Below, one piece after another: positions 22,793-33,933 of a stretch of 64,000 nt of DNA. The translations under genes were made by a program, and so were the position numbers. Under the pieces are notes generated by a model that made no database searches, was not told where the DNA came from, and saw only the letters and a list, made by a program, of their open reading frames with translations. Source of the stretch: Lunularia cruciata. Its lineage: Eukaryota; Streptophyta; Marchantiopsida; Lunulariales; Lunulariaceae. Positions within the stretch are counted from its first letter, which is position 1. Each line of letters begins with the position of its first letter. The stretch covers positions 22,940,001 through 23,004,000 of the forward strand of contig OX419757.1 of NCBI GenBank assembly GCA_948567375.1. Direction: 5' to 3'.

Positions 22793-25225
22793 ATGGGAGG
22801 AGGGAAGAAGAACTCCAAATTCACAGTGAGATATCATGCAATTCGGAGATTAGATGTGATAGCGAGGATCAAAGTCTTGAGCCGACTTTGGATCACCTTT
22901 CTGGCATGGAACTGGAACGTAAGTTTTCCACGATTCATGATAGAAATCATCAAGAGTAAGTGTCTCGATGGACCCGAGGAAGAAGGGAAGAGAGGAAATC
23001 TGGCTTGTTGTACAGAGTCGGATTGGAGACTCGTACTCAGGAAGGAGGCAGGCTTGGGGTAGGGAGCCACGTTCTTGGGGAAAGGAGAGATAGCCCAAGA
23101 AACTCAGGAGGTGAGAGATATCTTCTCATTGAAAAGAACAAAGAATGGGTACAAAGTTGAGAGTTACAAGGATCCAGTGAAAAGAGGGATCGTGAGTGCT
23201 CTCATAGCGATCTTGAAGCCGGAGAGAACGACTTATGTGATGTAACACCAAGCAGTGTTCTTCCATAAGTTGTTTGCAGGAGAACCAATCAATTGGGCAA
23301 GATGTTTTCACAGGAGAATGAGGCAGATGGTGTGGAATTTGCGGGATAAGTCGCCTCCACACTACATTGTGCCATTTGCAGCACACTTCTACCTTGGTCT
23401 CAATTTGCTGAACTCGGCAGAGCGGAATCGGATGGTGTTGCACTTCCATCCTGATGTGCAAAAGGAGGTCGATGTCGAGGAGCAGCAATACATACTCCAA
23501 ATCCGGAGCACAAATGACTACTACGTGAAGATAGGGAAGAACGTGGAGGTTGTAGTGAGTACCCCGACAAAGAAGAGGAGTTGGCAAGGAGAAGCCGAAG
23601 AAAGCAAGAAACCTCGGAAGATGCAGAGAAGTAACCCAAGGCGAGGAATGGTAGTAATTGAGTCAAAAGATGAAGACTCAGAAGGCAAGGCCGAGCTCAA
23701 AACGGAGGACTCGGAACATGAGGAGGAACCTGAGCTGACACTGTAGAGCAAAGATACGAGCAGTGATAGTGAAGGTGGGGAGATGACATCGGCGCCAGCG
23801 GCTGAAGAATACGAAGAAGAAGTGCAAGCCGAGGTGGAAGCCGAAGACAACACAATGCTGGAGGACAAAGTACCAGTGCCAGAGGAAAAGAAGACCGCAG
23901 TACAGCAAGGAGTTTGCTCGCGATGGAAGGCAAAGTGTGAAGCGAGGCCGAGTAGAGTGAAGGAAGAGGTAGAAGAAGGCTCGGGCAGTGAGGCATCAAT
24001 CCCGATACGAAGACTTCAGAGAAGAAAGCAAGTATCAGGAGAACACGAGGAGAAAAGAGAGACCACTCCGCGGGATGAAGTAGTTGCCAATGATGGAGTG
24101 GAGTACCTGCAAGAGGTAGTGTGCCCATTGTTGGTGAAGTTGGAGCACAAGAAGAAGGAGATGCAGTCGACTTGTCCAGAGGTAAAGACTGTATTGCAGG
24201 TGGTAGTGAGATTAGAAGAAGAGAACTCGGAGTTGAAGAGGAGTGTAACCCGAGGTGAGGAAGAGAGAGAAGTACTGCGAGCAGAGGCAATAGAGAGAAG
24301 TCAAGTAATTGAAGACCTGAAGAGGGAAGTGAGCTATCAAGAGGATCTTGCGAGGAAGAGTGACAAAGCACAAGAGAGACAGGTAGCTGAATACAAAATC
24401 TTGAAGCAGCAGTTTGCTGATTCAAGAGTAGAACTTATCCATGCTATGGCAAGGGTAGCAGCGAAGGATCAAGAGCTCGATAGAGTGATGGAGAGTATGG
24501 AGGAGAAGAAGCAACTCTGGCAAAGAGAGTTGGCTGCACGGTATAGAGAAGAAGAGAGATTACGAGAGTTACTTTGTAATCAGGAAGAGAAGATTGAACA
24601 GAAGGAGAAGGAGAAGGAAACGGTAAAAGTCGAGTTCAAGGCAGAGTTGGAAATGTACCAAGAGGAATGGCTTGCAGATCGGGAACAAGAAAGGAAGACA
24701 AGATTAGAGCCATTGAAGGAGATAGTCCTCAAGGTGAACGCGATGTTAAGTACAGAAGCCAACATTCGAATTGAAGAAGCGCGCCTCCATGAGTTGAAGT
24801 TGTTGGTGCAAGAGACGAGGCGAAGACAAGCGAAAGACACCAAGATGAATGCCTTGTTGATCAAATTAAGAACTCATGTAGACAGAAAGGTTTTAGAGGT
24901 AGAGGATAACATTTCAATTAGATTAGACTTAGTGAAAGTAGAGCTAGAAAAACTTCAGAAGGATGTTAGAGCAAAACCCGAAGTAGATAACATAGGAGTC
25001 CAAATGTCTTCGGAGTTACCATCAGAGACATTAGAGAAGAGTGGGTCAAGAGACAAGGAGTTAGATAGATTACCCACTAGTGGAATTTCAGATCAGGAAA
25101 GAGAATTGTTGGCATTGGTAGAAGAAGTAGAAGATCTGAAACCCAAGGACACAGTAGTAGGAAGTAAGATTACTTTGGGTTCGGGTTTGAAAGCCGAAGA
25201 AGAAGTAGACATCGGATCGGATTAG
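22793..25225 (+). pseudogene. LTR-encoded coiled-coil protein (L3 copy)
   Basis: Open from MGGGKKNSKF at 22793 to the stop at 25223-25225, one frame apart from stops at about 23062 and 23746 and a TAA in place of a Met-flanking codon at about 23242. The 480-codon open part at 23783-25225 carries the acidic linker end, the whole coiled coil and the tail ending EVDIGSD. The first 70 or so residues seen in L1 and L2 are deleted here: the leader jumps from GCAAGAAATTCAAGAA straight into the GTAGAAGAGATG segment. This copy is the closest to intact in its C-terminal half. The stop at 23746 reads CTG-TAG where L1 has TTA-CAA, compatible with C to T decay. Confidence 0.8.
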
Positions 25226-25341
25226 TAACCGATTTGAGATTTGAAGAGGCAGATATGAAGAGGTGCATTATCATTTTGGATCTACAGGTTAGAACAATTG
25301 TTGTAGAATGGTATAGTTGTTAGAACTGACGATTGATTCAC

Positions 25342-25348
25342 TATTTAA
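25342..25348 (+). promoter_or_regulatory. TATA-like box of the L3 LTR
   Basis: TATTTAA within CACTATTTAAGAGTGG, 115 bases after the ORF stop and conserved in L2. It places the U3/R boundary at about 25375, leaving about 630 bases of R-U5 to the LTR end. The ORF therefore lies wholly in U3. Confidence 0.5.
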
Positions 25349-26005
25349 GAGTGGCATTTGCAAGAAATTGTTGTTCAGTGCTCATAATTCTGAGAATAGA
25401 TAAAGCAAAGTGCTTGTCGCTTAAGCTTGATTCCAAGTATCAACTTTGTGATTGTGTTTGTGAGTGTGTGAAGAAATTCAAAGTGCAAGTCAATGTGTTT
25501 GTTGGATGTTGGATTCCACAACCTTGATCTTCATTCTGTGTGTTTGATCCTGAGTGAAGTGCAATGGAAGCAATGCCTTGACAGATCTGAGAGGAATTGT
25601 AGTGTAAGTAGTATTCTGCATTTGTGAGTGCAGTACGAAGTTGATGTGAAGCAATTTTGATCGAGGAAGTTGTGCCTTCAATGAAGGGGTGGAACACAAT
25701 TCTAAGGCGAAGTCGTTTTGCAGTGAAGTGCCATTTTTGAGAGAGCCTGAATCATCACAATCAAGATTGTTTGGAAAGAATTGAAAGATTTGTGATTATG
25801 GAGTGTTAATTTGTGACAAGACTGCAAATCAGTGCTTGTTACTCTCTTCTGGGTGTGGTTTCTACCTGAGAGATTAAAGACGCAACCAAGAAGAACTACA
25901 TGTTAATGTTTGACTTTGTATTTGACCAATTCTGACTCGTATCTCTACGGGAACAAACTTTACTTACCTGATTACCGCAAAAGTGATATTTGCCGGGTTG
26001 TCACA

Positions 26006-26010
26006 GCCAC
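26006..26010 (+). repeat. Target-site duplication GCCAC, right of L3
   Basis: Identical to 22511-22515. Confidence 0.85.
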
Positions 26011-26150
26011 CATTTGGCATTTGACATAAGAGAAGTTTGTATCTAAGTCCTAAGCTACCATGATCACAAAGAATGGGATCAAACTACCTCTCCTACCCAA
26101 AGCTACATGTGTATAGATAATAGTGGCACAATCACTAGGATAACAAGTGA

Positions 26151-26216
26151 GAGTGGACCAGTTGGCTAGGGCACCAGTCTAGGAACAAGAGATCTGGGGG
26201 TCAAACCTTGTTGCAC
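26151..26216 (+). repeat. tRNA-like segment in the Mb LTR (antisense to the element)
   Basis: Contains TGGACCAGTTGG, an A-box-like match (TRGCNNAGTNGG with one mismatch), and about 32 bases later GGGTCAAACCT, a B-box-like match, at the spacing of a tRNA gene. The same segment is in the Mc LTR at 35055-35120 on the minus strand, so it belongs to the LTR family. The anticodon stem does not pair well. Probably a tRNA-derived relic (for example a SINE head) absorbed by the LTR, not a working tRNA. Confidence 0.4.
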
Positions 26217-27365
26217 ACAATCTTGCAAGAAGGCAGATTTTGCCAACCAATGACCAAGATCTACTCTAAACTTGCTAGCCTCACGCCAGCAAGCTGGCTT
26301 GCTTGCCCTTCTAGGCCTTTGTAGCCTCTCCTAACCCACAATCCTATACCTCAAAACTCCAAAATTCAGCCATTCTTCTTGCCACTTCAAACCTCCTCCA
26401 AAATTGGTGAAACTTCTCCAAATCTACGAAAGTCCTCCAAACTAGCAAAACTCCTCCAAATCTGGCCAAAATCTGATGTAAAATCCAGCCAAAATCTTCC
26501 GTAAACCCTAAATTTGGTTGTCTACCAAATCCTCCACTAACTTTCCACTCGAGCCAAATTGACAACACAAGTTTTTTCCAAATCACAAATTCATGAGAAT
26601 AGCTTCCCAACTCCACCTTCAATTTGACTTTTTGAGCCCAACTCGTAGAAAATTGGTCCTACCTTCACCTCTTGAGCTCAAAATCACAACCACTGCTTGA
26701 AATTTGCTCCTTCTTTGCTCAAAATTTGAATAGCGCTTCCGTACACCGTCTGCCTTACTGCCAAATCTGCATCAATTGAACAAGCTTCTTCACACTCAGG
26801 AAACACCAAACTTGAATCGAGCTACCAATGATCCATTGAGCTTGGAGATACCACTAACACTCAAAGTTCATGCACCCAATTTCCCCTGAGTTCACTTCTC
26901 TGATGTAATCAAATTGTTCACCACTCTCAACTCAAATCAACTCAGATCAGTTCTTGATATGTCACTCTATAAACTGCTAATAACTGGGCACTGATTATAG
27001 TCAAGCCTTACCTACTCCAGCATAAAGAATCCAAGTGATGCTTGCCGGCCTCTATCCACCATAGCCAGGAACTCAAAGGCTTAACATCAAAGAAGTGAGC
27101 TCTCTGGAGCTGCACTTTGAAAGTATACCCCTTGGACTCAAGCTAGGTCTAAACCCTAACAGTCCCATTGATGGCACACACCATGGTGCAAACGGTGCAA
27201 AGGGTGCAAAGTGATGGTGGGCTCCACTGTGAAGTCAATACCCCAAATACAAAATCTGACCCTTGGAAAGTAGTCTCTGAGAAACTGCTGAAATAACTCT
27301 AACTACTATCACTGGAACCCTAGTGTCCGAGCAATCTAGATGTGACACTACAAATGACATGACAA

Positions 27366-27569
27366 GTTGTAGAGAGCTTACTTCTCTGATGTTGAGCCTT
27401 TGAGTTCTTGGCTATGGTGGACAAAGGCCGGCGAGCGTCACTTGGATTCTCTATGCTGGAATAGGTGTGGCTTGATTGTAATCAGTGCCCACATGTTGCC
27501 AGTTTATAGAGTGACAGATCAAATACTGATGTGTTGAGTTGAGTTGAGAGTGGTAAACAATCTGATTAT
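27366..27569 (+). mobile_element. Family M LTR fragment, plus orientation
   Basis: Matches Mc 34180-34385 (GAGAGCTTACTTCTCTGATG... to GGTAAACAATCTGATTA), and so lies head to head against the start of the Mb LTR at 27364. It runs into the 105-base unit at 27570 at the same junction seen at 43679/43680. Confidence 0.75.
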
Positions 27570-27674
27570 TGTGGCACTTTAGAGTATATGTATGACTTAT
27601 GTGTGAGTTGTGCTTCTATAGTGTATGATGTTGATAGCAATGTATTTTGTGTAGCAATGTATATACGCACAACA
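27570..27674 (+). repeat. 105-base family M unit, copy 1
   Basis: TGTGGCACTTTAGAG to GCACAACA. It matches 43123-43227, 43680-43783 and, weakly, 31049-31150. Ends are TG and CA. Confidence 0.7.
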
Positions 27675-28148
27675 CTCCTCTTCCTTGATCTTCCTCAATA
27701 TGGGTTTGCAATGCCACCAAAAATTCACTTGTCATCCCTCTCCTTGATTTGAATCCTAACCTTATAGTCTGATGTTTCTCAATCATTCTTCAAATGCTTG
27801 TCTACCAAGAAATCACACCTTCTACGTGCAGTTCTCCTATCATGGTCAATTCCTCCCGCTCAAGCTTTAGCCATTTTATGTATGGTACAATCTTTGATTT
27901 CCAATCTCAAAGGAAAGTTGTTACGTTGTCCTTGCATCAAGATGAAGTATCCTTATTTTGGGTTGAAATCTAACAGATCGAATCTGAGTACCAACAATTA
28001 TTGACCCAAGGTAACTTTCTTTGGGTTGATACAAAAACATGAATCTTCTTCTTTCTTCTATCCTTCACACTTAGTTCCGCTTTAATTGTACACTTCTTCT
28101 TTCAAAAACCCCTTAAACCAACTCAAAATCAAAAATGTGGGTACCACA
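27675..28148 (-). mobile_element. L5: 5' end fragment of a family L LTR
   Basis: On the minus strand it begins at 28148 with TGTGGTACCCACATTTTTG, the family L 5' terminus, followed by the leader found in L2 (9415-9060). It is truncated before the ORF is well established. The left end merges with the 105-base unit. It abuts Md at its intact terminus, so L5 probably inserted into Md RT and lost its other end. Confidence 0.7.
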
Positions 28149-31100
28149 ATCTTTGAAGGAATAAGGCATACAAAGGTCTTTAATACTTTGGATCTTCAAA
28201 AAAGATATTATAAATTGCCAATTAGAGAAAAGACAAGTCCAAGATAACATTTTGGGCTATTGATCTTCATGGTAAGGATGTATTGTTTCAAGGGTAGTTC
28301 TTACTATTTGGGTTAAAGAATGCTTCAACCAAGTTCTAGAAGGTCATGAATATAATCCTAGTTGGGTTGGATTTTGCTTGGTGCTATATTGATGAAATTT
28401 TAGTCTATACCACTACTATGGAGGAGCATGAGAGACATTTTTTGGAGTTGTTTGAGAGCTTAAGATCTCAATGGACTCAAATTACATCTTTGGAAGTGTA
28501 GATACTTCAAAGAGAAGTTGAGCATTAGGTCACATTATCTACCTTCGTTGACTTAGTATTTGGTAGACCAACTTGGAGGCTATAGTATGTATTTCTTGGT
28601 CTATAGATGTGAGTAAAATGCAAGCGTTTCTAGGTTTGGAAACTTCTATTATCAATATGTTAGAGGATTTAATGCTATTTCAAAAGCCTTGATAAACCTA
28701 ACTAAACTAACAAAAGGGTGGTATTGGGAACATGAGTTAGAGAAAGCTTTAATAGAGCTCAAGGAGAGGTTGACATTCACCCTTATTCTTAAAAGACAAA
28801 TGAAAGGATGCACATCCCAAGTTCATATTGATTGGAGTCTGTTGGGACTTGGAGCATTGCTCACTCAATAGGATGATGAGGGGAAAGAGTTTGTGGTAGC
28901 TTGAGCTAGTTGCTCAAATAATTCAATAGAAGCAATGTATAGTTCATATGAGAGAGTGCTTAGCACTAGTGTAGTCAATAACATATTTTTAATGTTACCT
29001 ATTTGGAAACATTTAAAATGTTTACCTATTTGGTATTTACCTCTTCATTCTCATCATTGATTTTCAACCATCAATGGAGTCCAACAAGCTTTCAAGGAAG
29101 CTTGAATGATGGGCTCTAATTTTACAAGAGGATGATTTCATGGTTGTACAAAGATTTGTAGTAGTGAACCATGAGTTGATGGGTGGTTCATGGGTTGAGT
29201 AGAAATCCATGTACCAACTAACATGATCAGAACATGGCATATTGGCATGGTGAGAAAGATGAAAGATGGTATCAAATTGGCATGCATTTGCTTTTTTGTG
29301 TATATTGATTGAGGCTTTGGTGATATCGCTCTCAATATAGATGGGAGTTGTTGAGATCTCAAATCAAAAGATTGGTGCTATTGGTGCAAGTCAATGAGCT
29401 ATTCATGATGATGTTCTAGTGATTAACTATCTTTGCATTGGTATTGATGATGGCATATTTAGTGCCAAGAAGAGAGACCATACCCTTTAGCAAGCTAGGT
29501 CATTTAGATTGAAAGGCAAACATCTTCTTTTGGTATGGTAGGATAGTTGGTTGCAAGTAGAACTCCTTCCATGTGAGAGACCATCATTGGTATGATATGC
29601 TCATGAGGAGCTAGGACATTTAGGAGTAAATGGACATATAGTTTACTTCAAAGTCATTATTAGTGTCGTAGCATACAACTAATATTCAAATATTTTTTTG
29701 CTATATATGGTTTGTGAATAAGTTAGAACATTATTCAATGCTCCTACACCACAATTACACTACTTTATTAGACCTTTGTTATTGATTATGAGACATTATT
29801 GGTATGTTTTGGTTATGGTGGAGCACTTCTCCAAGTAGATTGAGTTGGAGGCACTTCATGATAAGTCAAATGAAGGGACAACTTACCTGATTTTGGATTG
29901 GGTTCTTAGTCATTTTGGTGCACCAGCCAAGGTCTTGACTGATCAGAGTATAAAGTTCTTGAGAGAGTTTTAGGTCTTGTGTGACAAGGTCTTGACTGAT
30001 CAAGGTATAAAGTTTTTGAGAGAGTTTTACATCTTGTGTGACAAGTCTTTGATTGATCATTATACTACTTCCTACAATCACCCTGGGGCAAATGGTTTAG
30101 TAGAGAGAGTGTTTCAAAAATGAAGAAAGGATTGTGTAATAATGGTTTGTGGAGAAGCCACTAGGGAGATTGGGATCTCTAGTTACCTTGGTTAGTTATG
30201 GACTATTGGTTCAACTTGCAAGTATCCTTAACATCCCTCTCTCTCTACTTCTTACTCTATAGACAAGATCCAAATATACCTATAGCCATTTGTCATTGTG
30301 CAATTGTAATTTTGGACTTGAATGATCTAGATGTATGGGTGAGCTCATATTCTAAATGCTTAGAGATCTTTTAGAAAGTGATGTTGATGGCCTTTGAGAA
30401 CTTAGCAATTGCTAAGTATAGGCATACCTTATGTTATGCCACAATTCAAAGGGGAGGTTATAGATCCTTGATCCATTGGTTCCATCCAAGTGATTATATA
30501 TATCTATATAGACTACACCAACAACTCTTGATGTGACTACAGGCTGTAATATCTTGAGAGTATGTGATATTTTGCCTTCTAGAGTCCTTATATTGGAATG
30601 ATGTGAAGGTGTTTTTTGGAAGGATCACATGTGTAATTGTGCACTATGTCACCTTCCAAACATTGATGGCATGGTGGACCCAATCGGCAATTGTACATAT
30701 AAGCTTGTAGTGTATTTACTTGGCTCTTTGGGTGGAGCTACTACTATGTTGGTGTGTAAAAGCTATTTGAGAGGATGGCATATGGCATGTTTGACTCTCC
30801 TTTCATAGTGATTCCTTGATGGTAGTGGCTATCTCCTTGATGTATATAACATTATAGCTAGTTCACTCCTTATGTGATATGGATTGCAAACAAGCAATTA
30901 ATGATGGGGCTTACTATCACCCAACTTCTTGATCTTTGCTCACACTTTGCTCTTTGCTTGATCCTTGCTCAATAGGGCATATCACATACTTCAATTAGAT
31001 GGCTATCTAGAATTAGAGGGACCTAACCGCCAACTAGGGAGATGATTATGTGTCTTTGGAGTTTGTGTGTGACTTCTATATGAGTTTTGTTTCTATAGTG

Positions 31101-31165
31101 TATAATGTTCAAAATGATATATGTTGTGTAGTAATATATATACACATGAAAGCTATCACAAAATT
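28149..31165 (+). mobile_element. Md: decayed 3' half of a family M element
   Basis: Plus-strand homology to Mc 40290-43245. RT from the HAKVF-TLDL block, a YIDEILVYTTT catalytic box (second Asp lost), RNase H, integrase, a PHD-finger relic at about 30700-30800, the 3' untranslated region and the 105-base unit. No long frame survives; the longest open stretch is about 60 codons (28689-28871). A short duplication of integrase sequence at 29970-30060 (TTGACTGATCA...GTATAAAGTT occurs twice) is private to this copy. Much more diverged than Ma-Mc, so an older insertion. Confidence 0.85.
31049..31150 (+). repeat. 105-base family M unit, diverged copy at the end of Md
   Basis: TGTGTCTTTGGAGTTTGTG through TTGTGTAGTAATATATATACACATGAA follows the purine stretch CTAGGGAGATGATTA, the same arrangement as in Mc 43112-43227. 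Confidence 0.55.
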
Positions 31166-31184
31166 AGTAGCACCAAAGCTAGTT

Positions 31185-31623
31185 TGTTAGGATGTTGGAG
31201 TGTTAGTTTTAGTAATCATAGTTTTATCAATAGTTGCCTAATGATTACTTAAAGGTGGTTAGACATGATATTAGGTCTATTGATCACCAATGATTTTGCC
31301 ATTTGCACCATCAGATTGGTCATCAGATGCACCATTAGGGCTAGATTTGGTCAAGAAAACTTACAAGAGTCACAACAACATGCATATTACATGTACATTA
31401 CTAGCAAGTTTTCACATTACACAAAAGTAAATGGTTCACCATATGTGAGGCTACATCCATTAGAATGCATTAGAAATCTTTACTAACATACAAGCTCACC
31501 ACCATATCTATCCATACTAGTTAAGAGCACCAACACTCTCTCAATTTACTCCTATCATCAAATTGCAAGAGATCAAAATACTCCTTACTATGTAACCCTA
31601 AGGCATAAGAGTAAATTCTAACA
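31185..31623 (-). mobile_element. Ty1/copia 3' LTR
   Basis: On the minus strand the sequence AAGGGGGAGATTG (polypurine tract, 31624-31636) is followed at 31623 by TGTTAGAATTTACTC. The other end, 31185, reads TGTTAGGATG on the plus strand, giving TGTTAG...CTAACA inverted ends. Length about 439 bases. The purine tract followed by TGTTAGAAT is the usual copia 3' junction in plants. Confidence 0.75.
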
Positions 31624-31636
31624 ATCTCCCCCTTGA

Positions 31637-33060
31637 CTCTTGTCTTGGGGTTAGTAACCTTGCAATGCAATTTTCACTCAATGGGAAGTTCTAGACAGAT
31701 AGCCAATTGCTTGATCCCTCCTTTAAACTAGGATAAACTAGAACTTATAACCATAGCTCATATAAGGATAGAGTAACTAAAACAGCCAAGGTCACCTCCA
31801 ATTCTAAGTCACCATATTCATGCTCCACTTTCACAACTTGTAGGGTAGTATGATGCCTAGAGAAACTTTCTAAAGGTATGACTTTGGTAAAGGCATCAGT
31901 CGGGTTGAGCTTACCATGGATCTTGACTAGCTCAAACTTTTTCTCCGATGCAACTTGCCTAAGAAAGTGGTACTTGATGTCTATGTGCTTAACCCTACTA
32001 TCCATCACCTGATTTTCAGCTAGGTGTAAAGTACTTTAACTATCACAATGAAGCATTACATTACCATGAAATAGTCCCATCTCAACAACAAGTCTATCCA
32101 ACCAAATTACCTCCTTTGCTGGTTTTGCTATTGCCATATATTTTGCTTCTACAGTACACTGTGCCACACTTCTGCAAGGTAGATCTCCAACTAATTCACC
32201 CACCACCAAGTGTGAATACATACACTCTTGTTGACCTCCACTTGTCTAGATCTTGTCTATAGTTAGCATCTACATAGCCATCTAGTGATACAATATTCAT
32301 TGATCTTCTATCAAATAAGAGCCCATAGTCTAGTGTACCTCTCAAATACCTTAGAATCCACTTAATTGTTTCCCAATGTGTCCTTCCTACTTTCAACTTA
32401 TACTTGCACACCTTACCCATTGCTAGGGCATGATCAAGTCTAGTGCAAGTCATCAAGTACATGAGATTCCCAACAGCTTTCTCATAAGGAATGTTAGCCA
32501 TTAAACCCTCCTCCATGGCATCTTCAAGACAACATGCCATTGAAAGCTTGAAATGATGTGTTAGAGGAATACTTACTAGTTTACAACTCTCTATGTTGAA
32601 CCTAGCAAGTACCTTCCTAGCATACTTACCCTATGTCAACCACAACTGACCAGTGTCCAAGTTTCTTTTGATCTGCATGCCTAATATGCTTGTGGCCAAC
32701 CCTAGATCCTTCATCTTGAAATCTGAATTCAAGAGTGCTTTGAGCTTGTTCACCTCAGATCTATCCTTGGCAGCTATCAACATGTTACCCACATAGAGCG
32801 CAAGAATAATAAAACCAAAGGTCTTATTTATCTCTGGTTTCATGTACACACAGGGATCAGAAAAACTGCTATTGAAACCTTGAGCATGCATAAACACATC
32901 AAACCTCTTGTTCCATTGGCAAGGTGCTTGCTTCAATCCATACAAGGACTTCAGCAATCTGCATACTTTGTCTTCTTGACTTTTCTTCACAAACCTCATA
33001 AGTTGTCTCATGAAGATCCTCTCATCTAAGGTGCCATAAAGAAACATATCCTTCTTCTCA
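31637..33060 (-). pseudogene. Ty1/copia pol: RT and RNase H, truncated
   Basis: Minus strand. 33047-32631 is the copia RT domain (KSLYGLKQAPCQWN-type block; the catalytic YVDD-type box reads YVGN, so Asp is lost). 32540-32196 continues with PYEKAVGNLMYLMTCTRLD and LRYLRGT, the RT/RNase H connection. 32221-32036 and 32008-31745 are RNase H (VEAKYMA, KEVIWLDRL, HIDIKYHFLR, NPTDAFTK). The 5' part of pol and all of gag are missing beyond 33060. Frame breaks between blocks. Confidence 0.85.
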
Positions 33061-33900
33061 ATTCATAGCTTTCCTAACTTAGGCAAGTGTAGCTCAAGTT
33101 AGCCCTATTTCCTTCTCTTGCTCCTTTTGTGAAGAGACAAGGAGCAATTGCTCAAAATTTGGCTACAAGTGGTTTCACATGCTTTGCCTTCCTATCCTTC
33201 TTGCAATTCTAGAGTATGGACTTTAGAGTTGACCTCAAGCAATTCTTGTGCACTTCTTACTTTGATGTTGACTTCTTCTTTGAATCCTTCCTTATCTTTG
33301 GGCTAAATATCTTCTTGAACTTTGGGACAAAGTTCTTCCTCCCAAGTCCTTGGGAATGAATGGCTTCTTCCCTAACATTGGTACTTGTGGAATGTGGGTG
33401 AGCAGTTATGGTAATGTGCTTGAAGTTCCTTCTTGTGCTCCTTCTTCCTTTTCTTCTTATTCTTTGCTTTCTTCTTCCTATAGGTCCAATTGGCAGATTG
33501 ATTGAGCATCCTCATACTACTCATCTTCTTCTTCTTTTATGGCACCCTAAACATGAAAGATCCTTCCTCTTCTTGATCTTTGGCTTCCTTAATGCCTTCC
33601 TCCAAAGCTACTTCTTCTTCCTCATTTGAAGTAACTTTGATAACTTGAGGGTTCTTCTTTGATCTCCTCTTGCCTGGAGTAGTGATCTTGACCAAAGGAG
33701 GAGCATGCTTCTTCTTTGTCTTTGGCTGCACTACTTCTTCCTCCATAAGCACAAAATTGCCTATCCTTGCAAATTTTTCATTTCTTGATCATTGATTTCC
33801 CTTTAGCTTAGGAAGCAAAGTACGCTACTAGAAAGTAATGGTTGGGAACCTCCTTTGCTCTTCTTCCTTTAATAAATTGAGACTCATGTAGAATAGGATT
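33061..33900 (-). pseudogene. L6: diverged relic of the family L coiled-coil ORF
   Basis: On the minus strand near 33880 a LNLLKEEEQRRFPT-type run matches the conserved FYLGLNL...ER block of L2/L3. At 33752-33537 an acidic/basic low-complexity part follows (KRRSKKNPQVIKVTSNEEEE), as in the L linker. After that frames are lost. It is closest to L7 (EERKRFPT). Too decayed to say whether LTR ends survive. Moderate confidence because the similarity is short and partly low complexity. Confidence 0.5.
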
Positions 33901-33933
33901 TCAAAGAGGGCTAGGTAGGTAGCTCCACCATCT

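Larger units (their letters stand above)
22516..26005 (+). mobile_element. L3: complete family L solo LTR inserted in the Mb LTR
   Basis: 3,490 bases from TGTGGTGCCCACA to GGGTTGTCACA. It is flanked by GCCAC on both sides (22511-22515 and 26006-26010). The uninterrupted Mc LTR at 35250-35270 reads across the same point with GCAAC (reverse complement) and no insert. The 5-bp duplication and TG...CA ends are those of an LTR-retrotransposon integrase product. No gag, pol or second LTR is present, so it is a solo LTR left after recombination, or it moved in that form. It includes the U3 ORF, a TATA-like box and R-U5. Confidence 0.9.
15478..27364 (-). mobile_element. Mb: family M Ty3/gypsy element with 5' LTR, interrupted by L3
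   Basis: Minus-strand element. The 5' LTR starts at 27364 (TGTCATGTCATTTG, matching Mc TGTCACGCCATTTG) and runs left to about 22230, with the 3.49 kb L3 LTR inserted at 22516-26005. The internal region follows: gag, protease, methyltransferase, RT, RNase H, integrase. It ends at 15478, equivalent to Mc about 42470, so the PHD finger and 3' LTR are missing. The LTR without L3 is about 1.64 kb, close to the Mc LTR length. Confidence 0.9.

Noticed and set aside
23783-25225. A 480-codon open frame that could be taken for a host coiled-coil gene
   Set aside because: It is the C-terminal part of the family L U3 ORF: same sequence in L1, L2 and L4, inside an element with target duplication.
22516-26005. 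Family L unit as a DNA transposon with TGTG...CACA inverted ends, or a Helitron
   Set aside because: The 5-bp duplication, the purine tract before L4 and the PBS plus gag after L0 identify it as an LTR. Helitron ends and hairpin are absent.
26151-26216. A functional tRNA gene
   Set aside because: The anticodon stem and acceptor pairing fail, and the same segment recurs in another LTR, so it is an LTR component.
33408-33629. Leucine/phenylalanine-rich plus-strand frame resembling a membrane protein
   Set aside because: It is the antisense of the Lys/Glu-rich L6 relic; antisense of such repeats gives Leu/Ser/Phe-rich shadows throughout the window (also at 7286-7852 and 23697-24425).
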